64,000 nt of DNA from positions 8,412 through 72,411 of the forward strand of contig UQQT01000006.1 of assembly GCA_900543395.1 (NCBI GenBank), in the 5' to 3' direction. The position numbers and the translations under genes were made by a program. Positions 16,846 to 25,931 of the stretch are shown one piece after another. Every line of letters starts with the position of its first letter. Positions within the stretch are counted from its first letter, which is position 1. Under the pieces are notes generated by a model, which worked only from the letters and a program-made list of their open reading frames with translations, ran no database searches and was not told the origin of the DNA. The stretch comes from an uncultured Oscillospiraceae bacterium. Its GTDB lineage: Bacteria; Bacillota; Clostridia; Oscillospirales; Acutalibacteraceae.

Positions 16846-18630
16846 TTATCTTCCCTGTCCGATTTTTCCGTCGGGAGGCTGCATTCCGCCCATATTTCCC
16901 GGCTGTACGCCGTTCATATTTCCTCCCGGCTGACCTCTCATACCTCCGGGCTGACCGGACATACTCACATTTCCGTATGCCGTCAGCGTATCGCTTAATG
17001 TTATTTCGCATACCTGACTGCCGTCGAGAGAAACGGTATAGGTTTCGCCCTGTTCAAGCTCGTCAGACGAGAAAACGAAGTTTGACGCGTCGCATGTAAG
17101 CGTATAGGTAAACGTCTTTGAGTTACACGAAATCGTTACCGTTGAGCCCTTTTCGGCATTTGCGCCCAAAGAAACAAACATTGTCATCTGTTCACAATCG
17201 CTCGGGGTCTGTGACATAACGCCTCCCCTGCTCTCTGCAAACAGCGTACCGCCCGTAAGAGTACACGCTCCGTCGTAATCGAGCGCGCCGTTATCCTCGG
17301 TCGAACTGCTTACCGCTATTGTTCCTCCCGAAATTTCCATTGCTCCGTTTGAATCAAGACCGTCACCGCCTGCCGTGATGTTGAGAGTACCGCCCGAAAT
17401 CTTTATGGAGTGCGCTCCCGTCGACTGCCACGGATCGCCGTTTCCGAATCCGCTTTCATCATTACCGCCCGCGGAATTCAGACCGTCGTCGGACGAAACT
17501 ATGTTAATTTCTCCTCCCGATACGTCAACATTCGATCCCTCAATCCCCTCGTAACAAGACTCAATATTGATTTTACCGCCCGAAACTTTAAGCGCAGAAT
17601 CTGCATGAAACGCGTCGTCGCCGGTATTTATATTGAATTCTCCTCCCGATACGGTTACATTGCCGTTTGAATGAACCGCGTCGTCCGCGCAGTCGAGAGT
17701 AAACGTTCCGTCCGAAATCGTAATTTCACCGCCCGCTTTTACGCCTTTTGTGCTCGCATCCTCGCCGAGCTCTGCGGAATGTCCGCCTCCCGAGGTTATA
17801 TTATACGTTCCGCCGTTTATATTAAGCGACGTTTCCGCCTGAATGCCGTCCTCGCCGGAAACAAGAGCAAGAGCACAGTTATTAAGATTTATATATCCTT
17901 TTTCGGTATCGGTATCGTTCGTCGACCGCAGAGCGTCCGCGCCCGAGGTTACGCTAAGCGAAGCGTTATTGACGACAAGCGAATCCTTGCCGTTGATTCC
18001 ATTGTTCGAGGCGGTCACGGTTATATTTGAATTTTCAATTTCGAGATTGTCCTTAGATGTAATGCCGTTGTTGAATTCGGCATTGACCTCAAGCGAACCC
18101 TCACCGTATATCAGCATATCCGATTTTGAATAAACGCACGCGTTGGGTTCCTCATCTGTCTGCGACGAAAATTCGGAAGCATACGAATATTCGCCCGAAT
18201 CGCTTAATTTATTAACGCTGTCCGAATCAAGATAAACGTACGTCTTTTTTGATTTATAAACATAAAGCGGACTCGAATCCTTACACGTTATATCCGCATT
18301 TTTCAAAACGAGCCAAACCTCGCTGTCGGGTGCGTTGACCGTAACCGAGCCGTCGAACGACGAGCCAGTTATCACGTAAACTCCGCCTCCTGTTATCACC
18401 GCGTCCGACTCCGAACACGTAACAGCTGAACCCGAAGATTTAACACCCAAATCCGAAAACTCGACGCTCACCGCGTTAGTCATATCCGGCGCGGACGTAC
18501 CGGAATATAAAACGGGAACAGTGTTTGCGTCACCCGTCGTTTGCTCTTCGCTTTTATCTGAAGAACACGAAACAAATATAAATACTACGCTCATTAAAAC
18601 CGAAATCAAAGCCGTAATTTTTTTATTCAT
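16846..18630 (-). CDS. Cthe_2159-type beta-helix carbohydrate-binding lipoprotein
   Basis: 594 residues. Lipoprotein signal with lipobox FVSCSS (Cys about 22). Residues 60-500 consist of short beta-strand turns with recurring ISGG/VSGG and SxDDG(L) units, the pattern of the Cthe_2159 family (PF14262), whose founder is a calcium- and polygalacturonate/cellulose-binding parallel beta-helix. The final 40 residues are Gly/Pro/Met/Gln-rich and disordered. Located at the outer face of the membrane. It follows the DUF4956 gene by 15 bp, and Cthe_2159, DUF4956 and VTC proteins are often neighbours in Clostridia. Confidence 0.85.
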   Translation of the reverse strand: MNKKITALISVLMSVVFIFVSCSSDKSEEQTTGDANTVPVLYSGTSAPDMTNAVSVEFSDLGVKSSGSAVTCSESDAVITGGGVYVITGSSFDGSVTVNAPDSEVWLVLKNADITCKDSSPLYVYKSKKTYVYLDSDSVNKLSDSGEYSYASEFSSQTDEEPNACVYSKSDMLIYGEGSLEVNAEFNNGITSKDNLEIENSNITVTASNNGINGKDSLVVNNASLSVTSGADALRSTNDTDTEKGYINLNNCALALVSGEDGIQAETSLNINGGTYNITSGGGHSAELGEDASTKGVKAGGEITISDGTFTLDCADDAVHSNGNVTVSGGEFNINTGDDAFHADSALKVSGGKINIESCYEGIEGSNVDVSGGEINIVSSDDGLNSAGGNDESGFGNGDPWQSTGAHSIKISGGTLNITAGGDGLDSNGAMEISGGTIAVSSSTEDNGALDYDGACTLTGGTLFAESRGGVMSQTPSDCEQMTMFVSLGANAEKGSTVTISCNSKTFTYTLTCDASNFVFSSDELEQGETYTVSLDGSQVCEITLSDTLTAYGNVSMSGQPGGMRGQPGGNMNGVQPGNMGGMQPPDGKIGQGR

Positions 18631-18645
18631 AAATTTTCACGCCTT

Positions 18646-19308
18646 TCACAAAGCTTCTTTTGAAATCTCTCTCGAACACGAGATATTGAGGTTGCCGTTC
18701 CTGCACCTTACCGCGTCGATAAAATCTTTCGGAGCCTCGCTTTTATTAAACGTGACCGAATATTTAAGCTCGTAAAGAGTACCCATATTCGTAGTTTTAA
18801 CGCTGTCAAGAGAGTGAGATTTTGTATATTTTTCGAATAGATCGTCGAAAAGTCCGTCGTAGTCGAGATCCTCGGGTATTGTAATTTTTAAAATGCGTTC
18901 GCCGGGCTTCGGCGACGAAAAACCGAAATGAACGAGCAGAAGCATTACCGAAGCGATTATTACAAAAAAAATTACCGCCAGAACGACGTAGCCCATTCCG
19001 AGAGCAAGCCCCGTCGCCATTGAGAGGAAAATAACGCCTATCTCCCTCGCGCTTCCGGGAGCCGAACGGAATCTAATAAGACTGAACGCTCCTGCGACCG
19101 CAACGCCCGCGCCCACACTTCCGTTTACGAGCATTATAACGACCTGAACGATAGCCGGCAGGACGAACAGTGCGACAGCAAAGCTCTGCGAGCTTTTTGA
19201 TTTATACGTTCCGACGAACGCCGAGCACGCGCCGAGTACGAGCGACACCGCCGTGCATATTAAAAATGACTGTAAAGTAAGAGACTGACCGATTATTGAA
19301 TTAAGCAC
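18646..19308 (-). CDS. DUF4956 membrane protein
   Basis: 220 residues. Four hydrophobic segments (about 12-30, 42-62, 66-85, 98-128) then a soluble C-terminal domain with ITIPEDLDYDGLFDDLF. The conserved AGAFSLIRFRSAPGSAREI loop is diagnostic for DUF4956. The start is GTG, overlapping the end of the VTC gene by 8 bases (GTGCTTAA) with AAGGGG 9 nt upstream. Function unknown; the tight pairing with a VTC-type polymerase suggests a membrane partner, for example for polymer translocation (inference). Confidence 0.88.
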   Translation of the reverse strand: MLNSIIGQSLTLQSFLICTAVSLVLGACSAFVGTYKSKSSQSFAVALFVLPAIVQVVIMLVNGSVGAGVAVAGAFSLIRFRSAPGSAREIGVIFLSMATGLALGMGYVVLAVIFFVIIASVMLLLVHFGFSSPKPGERILKITIPEDLDYDGLFDDLFEKYTKSHSLDSVKTTNMGTLYELKYSVTFNKSEAPKDFIDAVRCRNGNLNISCSREISKEAL

Positions 19309-20044
19309 CTAAAAGAACCCCTTTCGATATTACATCCGGTTTTTTGAATATTTCGGGCAGAATGTATTTTTTATAGCACTCGCCGTATTTTGAAAACGAA
19401 ACGCTCCCTGCGCCGACCTGCGTAAGTGCGGAGCTTAACCACATCGGGCAAACGCCCGGCAGCTTTATTTCGGTCAAATATAAATCCGAATCGAGTATTT
19501 TTCTGCCCTTGTCTCCTTTTCGCAGGTCGAGGTCGTACGTTCTGAATCGTATATTTTTATCGAACGTAATCCGCACCGCTCCGTCGTCTCTGCCGGCGTA
19601 CGCCGTTCTGTCGTATGCTATAAAAACCTTCGGCGATAAATCGTAAAATGAATTGAAATACTCTATCTCTCTTGCAATCTGTCCGCCGGGATAGGCAAGG
19701 ACTCCGCCCGAGAGTATCGGCTCGACGCACGACGCCGAAGCCGTTATTCTTCTTTTGTATACGATGCCGTCAAACTTTTTCTTTATCTCGATAAAAACAT
19801 TAGATTCGTCGTTCGGCACGCCGTAGCTTCTGACCCGCAATTTTTCTTTATACACAGGCTTTTCAATCGACCTTCTTATAATCGCGAAATCGTCCGTATC
19901 GTAATAAATATTGCATATCGTATATTCGCCGTATTTATCCTTTATGATTTTGTCGTTTATGATTTCAAGCAGTCTGTCGCGCTGAAACGAGGTAAGCATA
20001 TACTTTTTTTCATATCTTTTAAAACTGAACTGAACGTTTGACAT
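19301..20044 (-). CDS. VTC-domain (polyphosphate polymerase-type) protein
   Basis: 247 residues from the ATG at 20044; an ATG three codons earlier sits directly on the AAGGAG and is unlikely. The VTC tunnel signatures are RYEKKYML, IYYDT, KEKLRVRSYG, VFIEIKKKFDGIVYKRR (basic strands that hold the polyphosphate) and a late TEIKLPG with the metal-binding Glu. Yeast Vtc4 makes polyphosphate from ATP; bacterial homologues are little studied. First gene of the VTC-DUF4956-Cthe_2159 operon. Confidence 0.88.
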   Translation of the reverse strand: MSNVQFSFKRYEKKYMLTSFQRDRLLEIINDKIIKDKYGEYTICNIYYDTDDFAIIRRSIEKPVYKEKLRVRSYGVPNDESNVFIEIKKKFDGIVYKRRITASASCVEPILSGGVLAYPGGQIAREIEYFNSFYDLSPKVFIAYDRTAYAGRDDGAVRITFDKNIRFRTYDLDLRKGDKGRKILDSDLYLTEIKLPGVCPMWLSSALTQVGAGSVSFSKYGECYKKYILPEIFKKPDVISKGVLLGA

Positions 20045-20105
20045 ATCGCTCATCTCCTTAATGTAACTGCATAATAACCTGTCTAACTAAAGCGAAACTA
20101 AAGGA

Positions 20106-20150
20106 TAGCAAAAAAAACACCGGGACTCACATTTTGTGAGTCTCGGCACA
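20106..20150 (-). terminator. Terminator of the 24054-20166 exporter operon
   Basis: Stem CGGGACTCACA with TGTGAGTCTCG (one G-U) at 20121-20145; A-run at 20110-20117 gives a T-tract on the minus strand. Confidence 0.75.
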
Positions 20151-20165
20151 TATAATATTTGATAT

Positions 20166-22070
20166 TTATTCGTCGTCCTCGGGAGGTATTCCGCCCTGAT
20201 ACTGGCAGTCGTGAAGCATTGCGTAGAAGCCCTTAGCCTCCATTAACTCCTCGTGCGTGCCGGCTTCAACAACGCTTCCCCGTCTCATGACGAGAATTCT
20301 GTCCGCGTTCTTTATAGTCGAGAGCCTGTGCGCGATAACAAAGCTTGTTCTGTCCTTCATCAGATATTTCATTGCCTTCTGAATCTGAAGCTCCGTCTTT
20401 GTGTCGACCGAGCTTGTCGCCTCGTCGAGAATAAGTATCGGCGGGTCGGCAAGAACGGCTCTCGCTATTGTTATCAGCTGCTTCTGACCCTGCGAAATAT
20501 TCGTTCCGTCCTCTTGAAGCTCCGTATTGTACCCGTCGGGCTGACTCATTATGAAGTCGTGAATTCTTGCAATCTTCGCGGCTCTTATTATCTCTCCGTC
20601 CGCCGCGTTTTCTTTACCGTAGGCTATATTGTCCCTTATCGTACCCTTGAATATCCACGTATCCTGTAAAACCATACCTATCTGCGAACGCAGAAGCTCC
20701 CTGGGCATATCGGCGATATTAACGCCGTCAACGTCGATTTCACCCGAACGAATATCGTAAAAACGCATAAGCAGGTTGATTATCGTCGTCTTGCCCGCAC
20801 CTGTGGGGCCTACAATAGCGATAAGATCGCCCTTATTCGCCGTCATGCTGAAATCCTCGATGAGAGGCTTATCCTCGCGGTATCTGAACGATACGTTTTT
20901 AAATTCGACTCTGCCGTCCGCGTTAAGTGACGTGACCTTATCTGAGTCGGGAATTTCCTCCTCCTCGTCAAGAAGCTCGAAAACGCGTTCTGCGGATGCG
21001 AGTCCAGACTGAATCGAATTTATAAGCTTCGAAAGGCTCGTAAGCGGAGACGACAAAAGGCTGTTATACGATATAAATTTGGTAATCGAGCCGAGCGAGA
21101 ATCCCGCCGCGCCGGCGACTATCATATTTCCGCTGACTATACATATTATAACGTATACGGCGTTATTGATTAAATTTATAACGGGTTCTATGGTTCCCGA
21201 TATAAAATTCGCCTTTACGGTTATGTACTGAAGTCCGTCGTTTATTTCGTCGAATTCGGCTTTCGCCTTTTCCTCGTTATTAAACGTTTTGTTTATCGTA
21301 TGACCCGTGAACATCTCCTCAATATGACCGTTGAGATCACCCGTCGTGTTCCAGTAACGTTTGAACCACTTGCGCGAAACTCTCGACACAAAGTATGAAA
21401 ATACCGCGCCGAGTGGGGAGATTATAACCGTAATAAGGGCGAGCCTCCAGTTCTGAACGAACATTATGATTATAACTGCGACAACCTGTATAACGCTCGT
21501 TATAACGGTGAGAATACTGCTCTGGAGAATATTCGAAAGATTCGAAATATCGTTTGTAAGACGGCTCAAAAGATCGCCCTTCGTATGCGAATCATAAAAA
21601 CTCAGGGGAAGTCTTGCAAGTTTAGAATTTACCTGTTCTCTCATCGAGCAGAGCATTTTCTGCGAAACTCCCGCCATTACGAACTGCTGAACGTACTGGA
21701 ACAGTCCCGCCGCGACATAGAGAGCTACCGTTTTTATAAGAAGCGTCTTAACCTCGGAGAAATCAAGAGTCACTCCGTGCAGTCTGTTCTGAACCTGGGT
21801 CTGAATCGCGTCGACAACGTCGCCGAGAATTCCGGGCGCGTAAGAATTTATAACCGTGTACGCAATAGCCGCTATACATGATACGGTGAACGCGAACATA
21901 AACGGCTTTGACAAAGCCATCAGACGCTTAAGCGTTCCCTTGGAATCCGTAGGCTTGTCCTCTCCGCTTTTTTCCTTGTTTCTGTAAGCCGCGTATTTCC
22001 CGCTGCCGTTTTTTATGTAGTTAAGAGCGATCTCCTTGGCGCGCTTGTCATGCTGTGATATCTTACTCAC
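20166..22070 (-). CDS. Heterodimeric ABC exporter, catalytically complete half (TM-NBD)
   Basis: 634 residues from a GTG at 22070 that overlaps the upstream stop by 8 bases (GTGAGTAA) and has GAGGAGG 9 nt before it; a start at 22148 would overlap by 86 bases. Six-TM exporter domain, then NBD with Walker A GPTGAGKTT, Walker B ILILDEATSSVD (catalytic Glu present) and the variant signature ISQGQKQL. Pairs with the upstream gene; in TM287/288- and BmrCD-type exporters the half with the intact Glu carries the altered signature, leaving one active ATP site. Substrate (drug, lipid or peptide) unknown. Confidence 0.9.
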   Translation of the reverse strand: MSKISQHDKRAKEIALNYIKNGSGKYAAYRNKEKSGEDKPTDSKGTLKRLMALSKPFMFAFTVSCIAAIAYTVINSYAPGILGDVVDAIQTQVQNRLHGVTLDFSEVKTLLIKTVALYVAAGLFQYVQQFVMAGVSQKMLCSMREQVNSKLARLPLSFYDSHTKGDLLSRLTNDISNLSNILQSSILTVITSVIQVVAVIIIMFVQNWRLALITVIISPLGAVFSYFVSRVSRKWFKRYWNTTGDLNGHIEEMFTGHTINKTFNNEEKAKAEFDEINDGLQYITVKANFISGTIEPVINLINNAVYVIICIVSGNMIVAGAAGFSLGSITKFISYNSLLSSPLTSLSKLINSIQSGLASAERVFELLDEEEEIPDSDKVTSLNADGRVEFKNVSFRYREDKPLIEDFSMTANKGDLIAIVGPTGAGKTTIINLLMRFYDIRSGEIDVDGVNIADMPRELLRSQIGMVLQDTWIFKGTIRDNIAYGKENAADGEIIRAAKIARIHDFIMSQPDGYNTELQEDGTNISQGQKQLITIARAVLADPPILILDEATSSVDTKTELQIQKAMKYLMKDRTSFVIAHRLSTIKNADRILVMRRGSVVEAGTHEELMEAKGFYAMLHDCQYQGGIPPEDDE

Positions 22071-24054
22071 CGTCGGATCCCTCCTCGCTGTCGATTTCCC
22101 CGCCGTTTTCGGCTTTTTCGCCGTCTTCGCCGCCGGACGCGTTTTCATCCGCCGGATTCAGAAGCTCCTCAATAAATCCGTCGTCATCGTCGTCGTTATC
22201 GCCGAGCTGTGAGTCGACTATTTCCTTGTACTGCGGACACGTTTCGATAAGCTCGCTGTGTTTTCCCATGCCGACAAGCCTGCCGTCGGACATTACGAGA
22301 ATTCTGTCGGCGTTCATTATCGTTCCTATACGCTGGGCTACGATAATAATATTTTTATCCCCGAGCGTTTTATTGATACCGGCTCTCAGTCTTGCGTCCG
22401 TCGCAAGGTCGAGCGCGGAAAAGCTGTCGTCGAAAATATATATATCTGCGTCTCTTATAACGGCTCTGGCTATGGCAAGACGCTGTTTCTGTCCGCCTGA
22501 GAAGTTATTTCCGCCCTGCGAAACCATGCTTTTCATACCCTCGGGCAGAGCGAATACGAAATTCTTAGCCTGCGCGATTGACAGTGCAAGCTCCATTTCC
22601 TCTTTCGTCGCGTCGGGTTTGCCGACTCTTAAATTGTCCTCTATTGTTCCGCTGAACAAAAACGCTTTCTGCGGTACGACGGAAACGCGGGAGTGAAGCT
22701 CGGAAACGGACATATCTCTGATATCGACTCCGCCGAGAGTTACCGAACCCTCCGTTACGTCGTAAAGCCTCGGAATCAGATTGACGACGGAGCTTTTTCC
22801 GCTGCCGGTTATTCCGATAATCGCCGTGACCTCTCCCGGAGCGCACGTAAACGAAATATGTTCAAGCGACGGCTTTTCGGCTGTCGGGTAAGTAAACGAT
22901 ACGTCGTTGAATGAGAGAACTCCCCTGTTCTCTTCGTTCGGCTCAACGGCGGATGCGGGGTCTTTTATCGAATTCTCCATATCGAGAACCTCGTTTATAC
23001 GGCGAGCCGAAATATTCGCCTTGGGAATGGAAACGAATATTGTCGCTATCGACGTAACGCCCGTTATGATGAGCATCATATACGACATAAACGCCTGCAA
23101 ATTGCCGACAGTCGCGTTGATTTGGTCGTAATCGAGCGTCGGGTCGAGCGTTTCGATGACCTTACCGCCCTTCCACATAAGCATTGCGATCGCGGTGTAA
23201 AGAACCGTAACCATAAACGGCAGGAGCGAAGCCATAATTCTCGTCGCTTTTAGACTTAACGAGGTAAGATCGAAGTTCGTTTTCGAGAACTTCTCATCCT
23301 CGCTCGCCGTTTTGTTGAACGATCTTATGACTCTGATTCCGCCGATTTTCTCTCTGACGATCTGATTGAGCTTGTCCGTCAGTTTCTGAACCTTTGAGAA
23401 AATAGGCACGATAAATATAAACATTATTATAATAAATACCAATATTATAGGTATGACAACGCCGAGGAAGCCCATCAGCTTCGGGTTTAAGCTTATCGCG
23501 AGAACGAGTCCGAGAACAAGCGTAATCGGTACCGTAAGGATCGTTCTCAAAGAATTGAGTATCATATCCTGAACCTGAACGACGTCGTTCGTCGTACGCG
23601 TAATAAGCGAAGCCACGCCGATTTTGTCTATATCGGTCTGCGACAGCGACTGAACCTTATAAAACATGGTTCGTCTTAAAATATTCGCGTAGCCGGACGA
23701 TACCTTCGACGAAAAATACGTATTGCCCAGCGACACGCCGATTGACAGTACGGAGAATACTATCATTACCATGCCGATAAAGCGTATTGTATCGGAGCCT
23801 ACCGCAATTCCCATGTTTTCAAGGAATGAGAGCTGTTTGACATTCGGATCGGACGCACCGTTTACGCCGTATGTTACCATATAATTCGTAAGCATAGGCA
23901 GTATTATCTGAAACAGCGACTGGAAAATCATGAACGCTATCGAAATCCAAAACGGCTTTGAATACGGCTTTAAAAGCTTCAGCAGTTTAAAAAGTCCCGC
24001 GGGCTTTTTCTTCTCCGTTTCCTTTTTCTTTTTTTCTTTAACCTCCGTCGGCAA
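22063..24054 (-). CDS. Heterodimeric ABC exporter, degenerate half (TM-NBD)
   Basis: 663 residues from a TTG start (24054) with ACGGAG upstream. N-terminal Lys/Glu tract, six-TM domain, NBD with Walker A GITGSGKSS and canonical signature FSGGQKQRL, but Walker B reads IYIFDDSFSALD: Asp replaces the catalytic Glu, as in the degenerate site of asymmetric exporters. The C-terminus is very acidic (DNDDDDDGF). A divergent sigma-A promoter for the next gene lies about 180 bp upstream. Confidence 0.88.
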   Translation of the reverse strand: MPTEVKEKKKKETEKKKPAGLFKLLKLLKPYSKPFWISIAFMIFQSLFQIILPMLTNYMVTYGVNGASDPNVKQLSFLENMGIAVGSDTIRFIGMVMIVFSVLSIGVSLGNTYFSSKVSSGYANILRRTMFYKVQSLSQTDIDKIGVASLITRTTNDVVQVQDMILNSLRTILTVPITLVLGLVLAISLNPKLMGFLGVVIPIILVFIIIMFIFIVPIFSKVQKLTDKLNQIVREKIGGIRVIRSFNKTASEDEKFSKTNFDLTSLSLKATRIMASLLPFMVTVLYTAIAMLMWKGGKVIETLDPTLDYDQINATVGNLQAFMSYMMLIITGVTSIATIFVSIPKANISARRINEVLDMENSIKDPASAVEPNEENRGVLSFNDVSFTYPTAEKPSLEHISFTCAPGEVTAIIGITGSGKSSVVNLIPRLYDVTEGSVTLGGVDIRDMSVSELHSRVSVVPQKAFLFSGTIEDNLRVGKPDATKEEMELALSIAQAKNFVFALPEGMKSMVSQGGNNFSGGQKQRLAIARAVIRDADIYIFDDSFSALDLATDARLRAGINKTLGDKNIIIVAQRIGTIMNADRILVMSDGRLVGMGKHSELIETCPQYKEIVDSQLGDNDDDDDGFIEELLNPADENASGGEDGEKAENGGEIDSEEGSDGE

Positions 24055-24233
24055 CGCGCATCACTCCGTAACATTAAGTAAATTACAAGTTAAATAATAT
24101 AATAACATGAGTTCGTAAACTTTGCAATGAAATAATTATAAATATACTTCTTTATACAAACTGTATATTATCCATTCGAATTTTACGTTTAAAATTACAA
24201 AAAAACCGTTCTTTTTTTGTTCACATATAGGTA

Positions 24234-24262
24234 TTGACAAGCTACGGGATATTAATTATAAT
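24234..24262 (+). promoter_or_regulatory. Perfect consensus sigma-A promoter
   Basis: TTGACA (24234-24239), 17-bp spacer, TATAAT (24257-24262). Predicts very high transcription of the secreted protein gene at 24309. Confidence 0.92.
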
Positions 24263-24308
24263 ATAATTACTTAAAGTGGATAAAAATCTGAACAGGAGGC
24301 ACACTTTT

Positions 24309-25577
24309 ATGAAGAAAACCATATCAGTTGTTTTGGCTGTCATCATGATGCTTGCGGTTTGTCCCGTTGTTTCGTTCGCCGCATCCACATGGGCTACCGG
24401 CAGCACTATCGGCACCGGCGAATATACTGAGGCTGTTAACACCACCGGCACCGGCACCGTTACTATCGGCGGCACCGTAACCATGAGAAACTCTCTCACC
24501 GTCACAGAGGGTGTAACTCTCAGAATAGCTACCGGCGCAACTCTCGTTATGTCGGGAGCAAATGCAAAGCTTATCATTTCAAAGAACGCTACCGTTCTTC
24601 TTGAGAGCAGCGGTACCGTATTGATGCAGAGCGCATCCATGTTTGAGAATAACGGAACCATTGAGCTTAAATCCGGATCCAATTTCAACATTAACGACGG
24701 CGCAAGAGGCAACAACAACAGTGTTATAGAGAACATTTCGAGAATCAACGTAAGCGAAAACGGTTATCTCTATCACAAGGTTTCCATTCCCAACAGCTTT
24801 TCAACTTCTTATAAAGCAAGCGAAACATGGAACAGAAAGGCTATGACCATTCAGTTCTCTCCCTCATACTTCCTTGATGCCGGCGCACAGACCGATACCG
24901 AGTATCTTACCGCTAAGTACACTCCCGTACAGACCGTAACGGGCGGTTATACCGACGTTTACGTTGAGCATAACACCAAGATTTACGTCAAGATCACCGT
25001 ACCCGACGGAGACGGCGACTTCATCGATGTAGGCAGAATGCTGCTCACAGCCGGCGGACAGACCGTCACCTGCGACAGAGGCGTATTCATGATCACTCCC
25101 ATGAACGCCATGACACTTAACGTAGTTTCGACAAAATATGCGGATGTCGTTAAGCTCTTCAAAATTGAGCTTCCCAAGACTGACGGTTATTATGTTGCTC
25201 TTATGGACGGCACTGTAGGCGAGACTATCGTAGAGTTCGGAAAAACGCTTCAGTTCCACGTAGTTGTAGGCCCCGATTATGATAAGTCTACTTACTCCGT
25301 ATATGTTAACACGGCAGAGCTTCAGCCCGACGAGTACGGTTACTACGACGTTACCGGACCTATCGACAACGACGGCAATATGGCTACCGCAGGCGGAGTT
25401 CAGCAGGCTCTCACCATCAAGGTTATGGGAGTAACCTCCAACAAGCTTATCGGCACCATGACCGACGTAGTCGGATTCATTCAGCAGATTTTCTCGGTTA
25501 TCAAGTCAATCATCGCGTTCTTCGCAGACCTCTTTAAGGGCGGTACAGGAGATTTCGATAAAATCTTCGGAACTTGA
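24309..25577 (+). CDS. Abundant secreted protein of unknown function
   Basis: 422 residues from the ATG at 24309 (AGGAGG 9 nt before). Sec signal peptide ending VVSFAAS. Residues 30-120 are rich in Thr/Gly/Val with short beta-type repeats (TTGTGTVTIGGTVTM, GVTLRIATGATLVMSG), suggesting a small beta-helix. The middle resembles beta-sandwich domains. The C-terminus is a strongly amphipathic helix (FIQQIFSVIKSIIAFFADL) of the kind that ends many clostridial surface proteins; no LPXTG. Codons differ from the neighbours (many ACC, GGC, CTC in place of ACG, GCG), consistent with high expression. Function not recognised. Confidence 0.82.
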   Translation: MKKTISVVLAVIMMLAVCPVVSFAASTWATGSTIGTGEYTEAVNTTGTGTVTIGGTVTMRNSLTVTEGVTLRIATGATLVMSGANAKLIISKNATVLLESSGTVLMQSASMFENNGTIELKSGSNFNINDGARGNNNSVIENISRINVSENGYLYHKVSIPNSFSTSYKASETWNRKAMTIQFSPSYFLDAGAQTDTEYLTAKYTPVQTVTGGYTDVYVEHNTKIYVKITVPDGDGDFIDVGRMLLTAGGQTVTCDRGVFMITPMNAMTLNVVSTKYADVVKLFKIELPKTDGYYVALMDGTVGETIVEFGKTLQFHVVVGPDYDKSTYSVYVNTAELQPDEYGYYDVTGPIDNDGNMATAGGVQQALTIKVMGVTSNKLIGTMTDVVGFIQQIFSVIKSIIAFFADLFKGGTGDFDKIFGT

Positions 25578-25601
25578 TTAAGATTTAATATCAGCATAGA
25601 G

Positions 25602-25628
25602 AAAGGCAGTCCCTCGGGACTGCCTTTT
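25602..25628 (+). terminator. Strong terminator after the secreted protein gene
   Basis: 12-bp stem AAAGGCAGTCCC / GGGACTGCCTTT with a TC loop, then T residues. Confidence 0.88.
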
Positions 25629-25676
25629 GCTTTATTATCTAACATATTTATTATTCGAGAACACAGACAATATCTT

Positions 25677-25826
25677 GTAGGGGAAAATATCATCTTCCCG
25701 CATGAGACTTACGGAAATATGAATGATAACAATGCGTCGGCAATATGAAAATCAGCGGTTTTCCGTCGGTAAAATCACATTTAAGAATTCCTGCCTTTAC
25801 CACGGGAAGACAATGAATTCCCCTAC
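25677..25826. mobile_element. 150-bp MITE-like element with terminal inverted repeats
   Basis: Left end GTAGGGGAA then, after 8 bases, CTTCCCG (25677-25700); right end CGGGAAG, 8 bases, TTCCCCTAC (25803-25826). The 24-bp ends are inverted copies apart from the 8-bp middle. No open frame inside. No clear target duplication is visible. The rest of 25629-25931 shows no gene. Confidence 0.55.
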
Positions 25827-25889
25827 GTCTCAATCTAAATTTTTTAAATCAACTCAAATTCGGTTATCATCGAAATTCGGACATATTTT

Positions 25890-25920
25890 CTAACCGCCGA
25901 CTGCTGTCTGCTGTTCACTG
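25890..25920. repeat. 31-bp intergenic repeat, copy 1
   Basis: Begins CTAACC and ends CTGCTGTTCACTG; a diverged copy of the same length lies at 39381-39411. Both copies are followed by a short TTTAC-type palindrome. Confidence 0.55.
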
Positions 25921-25931
25921 TAAACAACGAT

